The position numbers and the translations under genes were made by a program. A model generated the notes under the pieces. The model was not told where the DNA came from, ran no database searches, and saw nothing but the letters and a program-made list of their open reading frames with translations. 8,452 nucleotides of DNA from the NCBI GenBank assembly GCA_027075825.1, contig JALSZZ010000288.1, positions 1 through 8,452 of the forward strand. The letters run 5' to 3'. This DNA is from Mariprofundaceae bacterium. GTDB taxonomy: Bacteria > Pseudomonadota > Zetaproteobacteria > Mariprofundales > Mariprofundaceae. This document shows positions 1 to 6,324 of the stretch, one piece after another. Position 1 is the stretch's first letter; each line of letters opens with the position of its first letter.

Positions 1-1405
1 CATAAGATTCTTCAATGCTGGCGATATTATCCCGCTTGCGGTTCATCAGGTACTCACCTGTATCGGATGGCACCTGCACCACCAGCGTTGGTTTCTTGCC
101 TGCTTCAGCCCAGTCTTCCATGCGCGTCAACATTTGCAGCGCCATGGATTCTACCGTGCGAACCGTACCTTTGCCCCGGCAACGCGGGCATACTTCAGTG
201 GTTGATTCCCGCACCGAAGGATGCAGTCGCTGACGCGACATTTCAAGCAGGCCAAAACGGGAGATGCGCGCCAGCTGTACCCGGGCCTTGTCTTCCTTGA
301 CGGCATCCCGCAACACAGCCTCCACTTGCTGGGCATGCTTGCGGTTTGCCATGTCAATAAAATCAATCACGATCAGGCCGCCAATATCGCGGATGCGCAA
401 CTGGCGCGCAATTTCCGCCGCTGCTTCCAGATTGGTTTCCAGTGCGGTTTCGTCAATATGCTTGCCACCGGTGGCGCGGGAGGAATTGATATCCACTGCC
501 GTCAGCGCCTCTGTGGGATCAAACACAATGGAGCCGCCCGAAGGCAGGCGGACTTCCCGCTCATGAATATCTTCGCACTGGGATTCGATGTTGAAATGCC
601 GAAACATCGAAACTTTCTGGCGGTAATGTTTTACCAGTTTTTCCTTGCCAGGCAGCACAGCATGGACGAAGTTTTTGGTGCGTTGATACAGTTCGGCATC
701 ATCTACCCAGATTTCATCAATATCATCGGTGAAATGGTCACGAATGGCGCGGGTGGCAATATCGCCTTCCAGATAAATCAGCGATGGCGAGGGTGCGGAA
801 TTGCCCTTGATGCGAATTTCATCCCAGATACGACGGAGGTACTGAAAATCCCATTGCAGGGCCTCCAGCGGCTGATCGCGGCCGGCAGTGCGTACAATCA
901 CGCCCATGTTGTCCGGCACATGCAGTTGTTCGATAATTTCCTTAATTGCTTTGCGCTCGCTTTCAGAGAGCTTGCGGGAAATACCGCCGCGCGCCGTGTT
1001 GGGCATCAGCACCAGGTAGCGACCAGCCAGCGAAAGTTGCGTGGTGACGGCGGCACCCTTGTTGCCGCGCTCTTCCTTGACGACCTGTACCAGCAGCGTC
1101 TGCCTGGCTTCCACGACATCCTGAATGCTGATTTTGCGGGGATCGGCACTTTTGTCAGCGCCTTCCTTCCAGTAGTCAGGGTGGATTTCGCTCAGCGGCA
1201 AAAAGCCCTGGCGCGCTGCGCCGTATTCGACGAAGGCCGCCTGCAGGCTCGGCTCAACCTTGGTGATGGTTGCCTTATAAATATTGCCCTTGGTCAGGGC
1301 CTTTTGAGAGGATTCGATATCCAGTTCCTGCAGGTAGTTATCTACCACCAGCGCAACCCGGCTCTCCTCTTCATGTGATGCGTTGATCAGCATCATTTTC
1401 TTCAT
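1..1405 (-). CDS. rne: Ribonuclease E, N-terminal catalytic part (runs off left edge)
   Basis: RNase E is the essential endoribonuclease that starts bulk mRNA decay and matures rRNA and tRNA; it also organises the degradosome on the inner membrane. The 468 visible codons cover almost the whole catalytic half. An S1 RNA-binding domain lies at about residues 38-125 (NIYKATITKVEPSLQAAFVE). The 5'-end sensor motif GVIVRTAG has R172 and T173. The DNase I-like domain carries the metal-binding aspartates D305 (TAVDINSSRATGG) and D348 (IVIDFIDM). The Zn-link CPRC has C406 and C409, matching the E. coli C404/C407 pair. The start at 1405 (MKKMMLINA) follows an AGGAA Shine-Dalgarno six bases upstream. 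The C-terminal scaffold half is outside the window, so RNase G, which lacks it, is not formally excluded. The S1/sensor sequence and the divergent rluC neighbour strongly favour rne. The gene is divergent from rluC, as in enterobacteria. Confidence 0.95.
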   Translation of the reverse strand, partial: MKKMMLINASHEEESRVALVVDNYLQELDIESSQKALTKGNIYKATITKVEPSLQAAFVEYGAARQGFLPLSEIHPDYWKEGADKSADPRKISIQDVVEARQTLLVQVVKEERGNKGAAVTTQLSLAGRYLVLMPNTARGGISRKLSESERKAIKEIIEQLHVPDNMGVIVRTAGRDQPLEALQWDFQYLRRIWDEIRIKGNSAPSPSLIYLEGDIATRAIRDHFTDDIDEIWVDDAELYQRTKNFVHAVLPGKEKLVKHYRQKVSMFRHFNIESQCEDIHEREVRLPSGGSIVFDPTEALTAVDINSSRATGGKHIDETALETNLEAAAEIARQLRIRDIGGLIVIDFIDMANRKHAQQVEAVLRDAVKEDKARVQLARISRFGLLEMSRQRLHPSVRESTTEVCPRCRGKGTVRTVESMALQMLTRMEDWAEAGKKPTLVVQVPSDTGEYLMNRKRDNIASIEESY

Positions 1406-1422
1406 GGCACATTCCTTGTGCC
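1406..1422 (-). promoter_or_regulatory. Hairpin with the rne Shine-Dalgarno in its loop
   Basis: In mRNA sense the 17 bases before the rne ATG read GGCACA-AGGAA-TGTGCC. This is a perfect 6-bp stem whose 5-nt loop is exactly the Shine-Dalgarno core AGGAA, and the stem ends directly at the start codon. Such an arrangement could gate ribosome access or present an RNase E cleavage or binding site. The structure is visible in the sequence; the regulatory role is inference. Confidence 0.6.
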
Positions 1423-1713
1423 GCTTGCATCAGAAGCTTTCTGACTGCGTGTTTTCCTTATGTTTTGGCAAGGCGACAACAGGCCACGGCAAATATTCGC
1501 GTGGCGATGTATCGGCTGTTCTTTGCCAGCTTACCCTCTGGTATCAGGGTGGTATTGCGTCAACAGCAAACGAGGCGACGATTGCCGGGCAACACTCGCC
1601 AGTCTGCCATGACGGAAAAAACGCACCGTGCACGCGACAATCCGCCCACGATGCGTTCTGATCTTTTTTCCACGAGCTGTAACAGCTCCGGGAAACACGC
1701 CGTCTGCCATGCA
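1406..1713 (-). promoter_or_regulatory. Long structured 5' leader of rne
   Basis: About 308 nt separate the predicted rne transcription start from the rne start codon, and I see no convincing gene there. The leader has several inverted repeats: a perfect GAGCTG/CAGCTC stem with a 3-nt loop (1674-1688), an ACCCT/AGGGT stem (1533-1550), and the start-site hairpin at 1406-1422. In E. coli, rne mRNA has a leader of similar length whose hairpins are bound and cut by RNase E for feedback control. A comparable role here is inference; I did not match the structures to the known rne5 RNA family. Confidence 0.5.
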
Positions 1714-1719
1714 AACGGT

Positions 1720-1748
1720 ATTCTAATGCGTACCTCACTCATTATCAG
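1720..1748 (-). promoter_or_regulatory. Candidate sigma-70 promoter of rne
   Basis: On the minus strand, CTGATA (-35, 4/6 to consensus, 1743-1748) lies 17 bases before TAGAAT (-10, 5/6, 1720-1725). Transcription would begin near 1713. This is the best promoter-like pair I found in the intergenic region, and it would give a leader length typical of rne. It is an inspection call only. Confidence 0.45.
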
Positions 1749-1815
1749 GGGTAGCGGTACGTCTGCCTCGCAGTTGTGAGGACTTTTACGGCTCAACACA
1801 GAGGCAAGCGGATGC

Positions 1816-1844
1816 TTGCAACGTCCCTGTGGAGTCAGCATGAT
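1816..1844 (+). promoter_or_regulatory. Weak candidate promoter of rluC
   Basis: TTGCAA (-35, 4/6) at 1816-1821 and CATGAT (-10, 4/6) at 1839-1844 are 17 bases apart and would start transcription about 85 nt before rluC. The -35 box overlaps the right arm of a small perfect hairpin, GCAAGC-GGAT-GCTTGC (1804-1819). TAAACT at 1914-1919 is an alternative -10 but has no good -35. The rest of the rluC-proximal intergenic region shows nothing I can call. Confidence 0.2.
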
Positions 1845-1924
1845 CGGGTCGTGCACGGGCTTGCATACCGCTGCGGCATCAGCCAGCGTAGCGCACACGC
1901 CGAAAAACTCCGGTAAACTATCGC

Positions 1925-1930
1925 AGAAGG
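1925..1930 (+). promoter_or_regulatory. Ribosome binding site fixing the TTG start of rluC
   Basis: AGAAGG lies six bases before the TTG at 1937. No ATG lies in a better position: the frame has no other start before the conserved S4 domain. This spacing supports TTG as the true start. Confidence 0.65.
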
Positions 1931-1936
1931 ATTCAC

Positions 1937-2887
1937 TTGGCAAACTCAACCGCTTCTCAAGCATATATTATCATTGATAAAAATGAAGATGGCACCCGAC
2001 TTGACCGTTTTTTGTTGCGCCGCATCGGGGAACAACAACGTCATTTGGTGCTTCGCCTGATCCGCAAAGGGAATGTGCGCGTCAACAGCAAACGCTGCAA
2101 ACCACAGCACCGCCTGCATGACGGCGACCGTCTTTTTATTCCGGCTTCACTGCGCACATCCAAAGCTGCACCGGCTGCGCCTGCGCCACTGCGTTTTACG
2201 CCGGAAGTGCTGTACGAAGATGAGGCACTGATTGTGATTAACAAGCCGCAAGGTATGGTTGTTCATGGTGGCAGCGGCCATCAGCACGGCCTGGTTGAGC
2301 AGTTAAAAGCGCACTGGCAGTGCGATGAACTGCGTCTTGCGCATCGCCTGGACCGGGATACCAGCGGCTGCCTGATACTGGCCCGGCAATTACCGGCATT
2401 GCGCAGCCTGAGCGAACAGTTCCGTCAGCGTCAGGCGGAAAAAACCTATCTGGCCTGGGTGGAAGGTGAGCCGATGAGCAGCGCAGGCCGTATCAGGCAA
2501 GCGCTGGCCAAAGGTTATCTTCAGGGCGGTGAGCGCATGGTGATCAATAACGCCGGGGGCAAGGATGCCTGTACGGACTTCCGGCTTGTATTGCGTTATG
2601 ACTGGCAACAGAGGCCCGTCTCTTTGCTGGCGCTGTTTCCGCACAGTGGCCGCACCCACCAGCTTCGCGTGCATATGCAGCAGGAAGGCTGCCCCATTCT
2701 CGGTGATAGCAAGTATGCCAGCAGGCAGGCGCTACAGGCGTACCGTCAGCGCGGTGGCAAAGGCTTGTGCCTGCATGCCTGGCGCTTGCGTTTTACGCAC
2801 CCTTACCATCAACGGGCTGTTGAGGTTCGTGCGCCGTGGCCGGGGAACTGGTCGGTTTTTCACCATAATCTGATCACGCCAGAATGA
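1937..2887 (+). CDS. rluC: 23S rRNA pseudouridine synthase, RluC type
   Basis: RluC isomerises uridines 955, 2504 and 2580 (E. coli numbering) of 23S rRNA to pseudouridine. The 316-residue protein has the family layout. An N-terminal S4 RNA-binding domain spans about residues 20-68 (TRLDRFLL, GNVRVNSKR, DGDRLFIP). The RluA-type catalytic domain follows, with VINKPQGMVVH at 100-110, the signature HRLDRDTSG at 136-144 carrying catalytic D139, and the late motif HSGRTHQLRVHM. The start is TTG, supported by the AGAAGG site. The S4 domain and the divergent rne neighbour point to RluC; RluD of the same family is the alternative and would modify helix 69 instead. The gene is convergent with xerC; a MITE-like element fills the space between them, and no classic terminator was seen. 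Confidence 0.9.
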   Translation: MANSTASQAYIIIDKNEDGTRLDRFLLRRIGEQQRHLVLRLIRKGNVRVNSKRCKPQHRLHDGDRLFIPASLRTSKAAPAAPAPLRFTPEVLYEDEALIVINKPQGMVVHGGSGHQHGLVEQLKAHWQCDELRLAHRLDRDTSGCLILARQLPALRSLSEQFRQRQAEKTYLAWVEGEPMSSAGRIRQALAKGYLQGGERMVINNAGGKDACTDFRLVLRYDWQQRPVSLLALFPHSGRTHQLRVHMQQEGCPILGDSKYASRQALQAYRQRGGKGLCLHAWRLRFTHPYHQRAVEVRAPWPGNWSVFHHNLITPE

Positions 2888-2902
2888 ATCAGAGGTTCTC
2901 CA

Positions 2903-3063
2903 GGAGTCTGTCGGACTTTGGCAATCGTTACGAGAAATAGCGAGATTGAACCAAGTTTACAACCTGTTGGCGGCGAATAGCAGCGCTATTTAACAAAAAC
3001 AGGGCGAAGATTTGGCCAATATCCGATTTTTCGCAGTCGATTTGTCAAAGTCCGGCAGACTCC
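2903..3063 (+). mobile_element. 161-bp MITE-like repeat, copy 1
   Basis: A 161-bp element begins GGAGTCTGTCGGACTTTGG and ends with its imperfect inverse (right end, read inward: GGAGTCTGCCGGACTTTGA, two changes). It matches the reverse complement of 7209-7369 over its full length with no gaps; I count 13 mismatches. The central 56 bases (2970-3025) are identical and include a perfect AATAGC-AGC-GCTATT stem (2976-2990) and the palindrome TTGGCCAA (3012-3019). There is no transposase, so it would be a non-autonomous element moved in trans. I see no clear target-site duplication; the flanks CCA/TGG instead extend the inverted repeat by three bases. It overlaps the 3' end of xerC and provides the xerC stop codon. 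I do not recognise the parental IS family. Confidence 0.85.
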
Positions 3064-3959
3064 TGGTCATCCGGGCGATGCTTTATGCCAGCCCTAGGAT
3101 GGGCGGCATCATACACCGCCGTCAGCTGACTGGCATCAAGATGGGTATAACGCTCTGTGGTACGCAATGAGCTATGGCCAAGGAGTTCCTGAATGGCGCG
3201 TAAATCCACGCCTCCGGCCAGTAAGTGCGTGGCAAAGGAATGACGCAAACGATGCGCCGACAGTGAAGGATCCGCGCCACATATGGCAGCGCGTTTTTTC
3301 AGAATCAGTTGCATGCCCCGTGTTGTCAGTCTGCCGTGACGCTGATTCAGAAACACCGCATCATTGCTGACCAGCGGACGTTCATCCAGCCATTGCTGCA
3401 ATAACTGCATGGCACCGTCAGGCATCGGCGAGATGCGCACTTTTCGGCCCTTGCCTGATACGCGAAGTTCACGGCAGGCGAAATCCACATCGGAGATATT
3501 CAGCGCCGCAGCCTCACTGACGCGAAGTCCGCCCCCATACAGTACGGCCACCAGCGCCGCGTCACGGCATTGCCAGCGATCGGCTGTATCCTCGCTGCCA
3601 TCAAGTAATAACTGTGTTTGTTCCACCGGCAGCGCGCGTGGCAGACGCTGACCCTGCTTCGGCGCTTTTAGTCCGCTTGCCACATTGGCCGGACACCACT
3701 GTTGTTGCACGGCACAATCGAGCATGCTGCGCAAGGCGGCCAGACGACGGGCAATGGTAGCGGCTGATTTCCCTTCACTGTAAGCGTTGATCATCCATTG
3801 CTGTACATCCACCCGGCGCAGAGTGGCAAGTTCGGGGTCGTGTAGCAGTGCAATCAACGTTTGAATATCGCGCCGGTAGGCATCCAGCGTGTGCGGTGAA
3901 GGCTGTCGCGTGGCTTGCAACCACTGCAAAAAACGCGTCAGCGCCTCCGACAGGGTCAT
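3045..3959 (-). CDS. xerC: Tyrosine recombinase XerC
   Basis: With XerD and FtsK, XerC resolves chromosome dimers at the dif site at the division septum. The 304 residues hold an N-terminal SAM-like core-binding domain (about 1-90) and a catalytic domain with the complete set R146 (GGGLRVSE), K170 (SGKGRK), H236 and R239 (SAHRLRHSFATHLL), H262 (LLGHSS) and nucleophile Y271 (RYTHLD). Spacing agrees with E. coli XerC (R148/K172/H240/R243/H266/Y275), and VYDAAHPRA near the end is XerC-like rather than XerD-like. The ATG overlaps the stop of the DUF484 gene (ATGA), so translation is probably coupled. The last five codons (E300-L304), the third base of the Q299 codon and the TGA stop lie inside the MITE-like element, so the native C-terminus has been replaced. 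The catalytic part is intact and the gene should be functional. Confidence 0.95.
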   Translation of the reverse strand: MTLSEALTRFLQWLQATRQPSPHTLDAYRRDIQTLIALLHDPELATLRRVDVQQWMINAYSEGKSAATIARRLAALRSMLDCAVQQQWCPANVASGLKAPKQGQRLPRALPVEQTQLLLDGSEDTADRWQCRDAALVAVLYGGGLRVSEAAALNISDVDFACRELRVSGKGRKVRISPMPDGAMQLLQQWLDERPLVSNDAVFLNQRHGRLTTRGMQLILKKRAAICGADPSLSAHRLRHSFATHLLAGGVDLRAIQELLGHSSLRTTERYTHLDASQLTAVYDAAHPRAGIKHRPDDQESAGL

Positions 3960-5032
3960 CGCGTCGTTGTGGCTTTCGCGTAGGCAATGCCTGCGCCTGA
4001 TTGACCGGCAATGCCTTGTCTGGCCTGTTCGGCACGCTGTAATAACTCGGTAATGGAAGGGTCTTCGTCATGCGATGAAAGTGCCACGCCGAGCGTGACG
4101 TGCTGTGCCATGCCGCTAACCGGCAGGGTGACACAGGCATCCATGATGGCTTCAGCCATATCGACATCCTGCATCGGTCGCAGGCCGGGAAGAAACAGGA
4201 TGAACTGCGCCTGTTGCTGCCGCACCAGAATATCCTGATGTCGCAGCAGGGGGGTGATGTGTTCGACCAGCGTTGCTGCCAGTGATTCCGCTTCAGGCAG
4301 CGATAAATGCAGCGCTATACAGGCCACCGGCATATGACGGCCAAACCACTGCGACAGGCGCTGATGACTGTAAGGCTGGAAAAAGCGCTGGTTATGCGCG
4401 CCACTGGCACTGTCTTTCACCATCATGCGCGATAAACGCTCACGGCTGACGGTATTCTCCAGCATCAGGGTGATGATTTGCGCCAGATGCCGGAGAAATG
4501 CCGTATCCTGCTGTGGTGTAAAACGCTCGCCATCCAGCGAGCCAAGCCCCAATACGCCAAAGGGCTGTGCTGCCGGGCCGAGCAGCATCAGGGCCATGGA
4601 TTGAAGCCGGTCATCTTTTCTGGTCAGCCAGATAAAACGCTCTTTGCTGCTCATCTGTACCAGACGTACCGGCTGACCGGCAAGACCGGAGTCGGCAATC
4701 TCGCCTTTTTCCAGCCATACCAGATCCGCTTCTGCCAGACGATGAAAGGGGTGCTGACTGATAAATGTATCGCGGTCAAACCACAGGCGCACCATGTCCA
4801 GTTCAAATTCACCGCGCAAGCCACGCAGCAGGGCGATACACACATCCTCAGGGTCAGTGGCCCGCAGTAATTGCATTTCCAGGGCAAACAAACGGGAAAA
4901 TAATTGTTCGTTTTCTGCCAGATGCAGGGAAATGGTCTCCAGATTTTCCCTGAGCCTGCGCTCGCTGCTGCTTAGCTCATGCAGACGACGGGATTCAAAG
5001 CTGCTGGTGATCGTATCTTCTGGCCTGGTCAT
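3956..5032 (-). CDS. DUF484 (GAF-like) protein with C-terminal degenerate GGDEF-like domain
   Basis: A predicted cytosolic protein of 358 residues, encoded directly upstream of xerC as DUF484 (YigA-type) genes are in many proteobacteria. An N-terminal helical, probably coiled-coil, stretch (about 17-52) leads into the DUF484/GAF-like fold (about 55-200; VRLWFDR, PFGVLGLGSLDGERFTP, FLRHLAQIITLMLEN). DUF484 proteins usually end near there. Here about 150 residues follow that look like a diguanylate cyclase fold: VKDSASGAHNQRFF (205-218) at the usual DxLTGLxNRR position, ILVRQQQAQFILFLPG (268-283) where RxGGDEF belongs, HVTLGVALS (311-319) and a final helix LLQRAEQARQG. The GGDEF signature and metal-binding acidic residues are missing, so catalysis is not expected; a binding or dimerisation role is inference. 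It overlaps by four bases both the transpeptidase gene before it and xerC after it. Confidence 0.8.
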   Translation of the reverse strand: MTRPEDTITSSFESRRLHELSSSERRLRENLETISLHLAENEQLFSRLFALEMQLLRATDPEDVCIALLRGLRGEFELDMVRLWFDRDTFISQHPFHRLAEADLVWLEKGEIADSGLAGQPVRLVQMSSKERFIWLTRKDDRLQSMALMLLGPAAQPFGVLGLGSLDGERFTPQQDTAFLRHLAQIITLMLENTVSRERLSRMMVKDSASGAHNQRFFQPYSHQRLSQWFGRHMPVACIALHLSLPEAESLAATLVEHITPLLRHQDILVRQQQAQFILFLPGLRPMQDVDMAEAIMDACVTLPVSGMAQHVTLGVALSSHDEDPSITELLQRAEQARQGIAGQSGAGIAYAKATTTR

Positions 5033-6324
5033 GACTTTACCGGAACCTCCATCAGGATTTTCCAGGCGTTATCTGGCTGCTGGCGTACCAGATAGAGCCG
5101 CTTTCTGCCACTGCTGTTCAGGTTGCTGGATTCATACTGCTGATGAAACTCGGCTACCACCACCTCGCCTTCTGGCCAGGGCTGCGGATCGTGAATCAGG
5201 GTGATATCAGAAAGCGTTACATGAATAAAGGTCTTGCGGCTGTTCACCCGCTTTTTGTAGCGACTCCAGTCATCCAGATTGCGTTGGCCATGGTGAAAGC
5301 TTTTGGCGTAATGGGCGATATAGCGCGCATGGTCGCCTGATGACCAGTCAGCGGCCCATTGCCGGAGTGTGGTTAGCAAGGTATCGCGTTGTTGCTGACG
5401 TACGTTATCGCTGCCCATGGCGATGTGTTCAGCAATCAATACCCAGCTATGATGGATTTTAATGCAGTCTGCCACTTTCAGCAGCCGGTTGTTCGGCAAG
5501 GCGACACAGCCCAGGGTATCCTGAGGCGGTCGGCGGCGGGCGTGCTGCTGATAGCCATGCAGCCAGATACCGGAGCCTGTTTTGCCATGCAGGCGATCCA
5601 GTTCGTTCGGGTAATCCAGCGGAAATGCCAGCGGCCCGTAGCGCGCCCGCAACGCCGGATCATCCAGGCGCTGCACCAGACGGTACACACCATCAGGCGT
5701 GCGCTTGTCGCCTTTGCTCTGTTTATCGCCCCTGTTGGTGCCGCTGACGGCGTATTCATCGGCATCCAGTATCAGCCGGCCCTGGTTGTCGGCATGATAG
5801 ATATAGAGACGGGCCTGTTCCTTATCCACAAGAAAAATATTTTTGACTGAGGGGCCAAGCTGCAATACATCCAGCGGCACGTCCCGGCTTCCGGCTACCT
5901 TGCGTGCCAGCGCCTGCAGGCGGCTATAGGCTTCAGCGAGTCCACGATCCAGTTCAATTTCCTGCAGGCGTTTGCGTTCTTTCTGCAGCGTCTGGCCATA
6001 ATGCCCGGCATGCGACAGTGCCTGTGTGGCCAGTTGACGATATGCCTCTGCCTTGACCACTGCCAGCAAAGGATCCTGCTGGTCGGCATCCTTGATGATG
6101 TGCAATACGGCTGCATAATCGCCGGTTTTCAGGCTGAGTGCAGCGCGCAGCGCCAGCTTGTCCTGCGCCGTCATGTCGCGGGTGAATGGCGAATCGGTCT
6201 GCGTCAGGATGGTGGCAAGTTGCTGTTGCATGGGTGATACTGCTTCAGTGGCCTGCAAAGCGCAGGGCAAAAGCAGCAGGAGGACAGCCAACAGGCGCAC
6301 AGGAAAACAAAAGGAAACATTCAT
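5029..6324 (-). CDS. Periplasmic L,D-transpeptidase (YkuD fold) with NTF2-like C-terminal domain
   Basis: L,D-transpeptidases form 3-3 peptidoglycan cross-links or attach or release proteins at diaminopimelate in the periplasm. The 431 residues begin with a signal peptide (hydrophobic core about 10-20, likely cleavage after ALQA at 25). An alpha-helical, TPR-like region follows (about 30-145). The YkuD domain (about 160-300) has H256 in IWLHG and catalytic C273 in DTLGCVALPN; the usual serine of SxGC is T270. The C-terminal domain (about 310-430, from TLRQWAADWSSGD to WKILMEVPV) looks like the NTF2-like domain of Cds6-type transpeptidases. Its stop overlaps the DUF484 start (ATGA). The start at 6324 has no Shine-Dalgarno; a -10-like TATGAT just upstream suggests a leaderless message. 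GTG at codon 9 is another possible start. Exact reaction and substrate are not determinable here. Confidence 0.88.
   Translation of the reverse strand: MNVSFCFPVRLLAVLLLLLPCALQATEAVSPMQQQLATILTQTDSPFTRDMTAQDKLALRAALSLKTGDYAAVLHIIKDADQQDPLLAVVKAEAYRQLATQALSHAGHYGQTLQKERKRLQEIELDRGLAEAYSRLQALARKVAGSRDVPLDVLQLGPSVKNIFLVDKEQARLYIYHADNQGRLILDADEYAVSGTNRGDKQSKGDKRTPDGVYRLVQRLDDPALRARYGPLAFPLDYPNELDRLHGKTGSGIWLHGYQQHARRRPPQDTLGCVALPNNRLLKVADCIKIHHSWVLIAEHIAMGSDNVRQQQRDTLLTTLRQWAADWSSGDHARYIAHYAKSFHHGQRNLDDWSRYKKRVNSRKTFIHVTLSDITLIHDPQPWPEGEVVVAEFHQQYESSNLNSSGRKRLYLVRQQPDNAWKILMEVPVKS
6311..6316 (+). promoter_or_regulatory. Ribosome binding site fixing the ampD start
   Basis: AAGGAA lies six bases before the ATG at 6323 and fixes that codon as the ampD start. 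Upstream in-frame starts would run through the transpeptidase signal-peptide region and add about 55 residues unlike AmpD. The site lies within the first codons of the oppositely oriented transpeptidase gene. Confidence 0.75.

Noticed and set aside
221..1378. A 385-codon open frame on the plus strand opposite rne
   Set aside because: It is the antisense shadow of the strongly conserved RNase E coding sequence and resembles no family I know.
1620..1645. Possible rho-independent terminator or attenuator in the rne leader (GC-rich run followed by T6 on the minus strand)
   Set aside because: The stem before the T-run pairs poorly (three strong pairs plus wobbles), too weak to call.
1560..1964. 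A 134-codon open frame on the minus strand between rne and rluC
   Set aside because: It overlaps the rluC start, has no recognisable domain or good ribosome site, and covers the predicted rne promoter and leader; probably a chance open frame.
2888..3063. Bidirectional terminator between rluC and xerC
   Set aside because: The MITE can fold, but no stem is followed by a T-run on either strand; a terminator role is possible but not shown.
6158..6322. Upstream in-frame extension of ampD (about 55 codons)
   Set aside because: It is antisense to the transpeptidase signal peptide; AmpD length and the AAGGAA site place the start at 6323.
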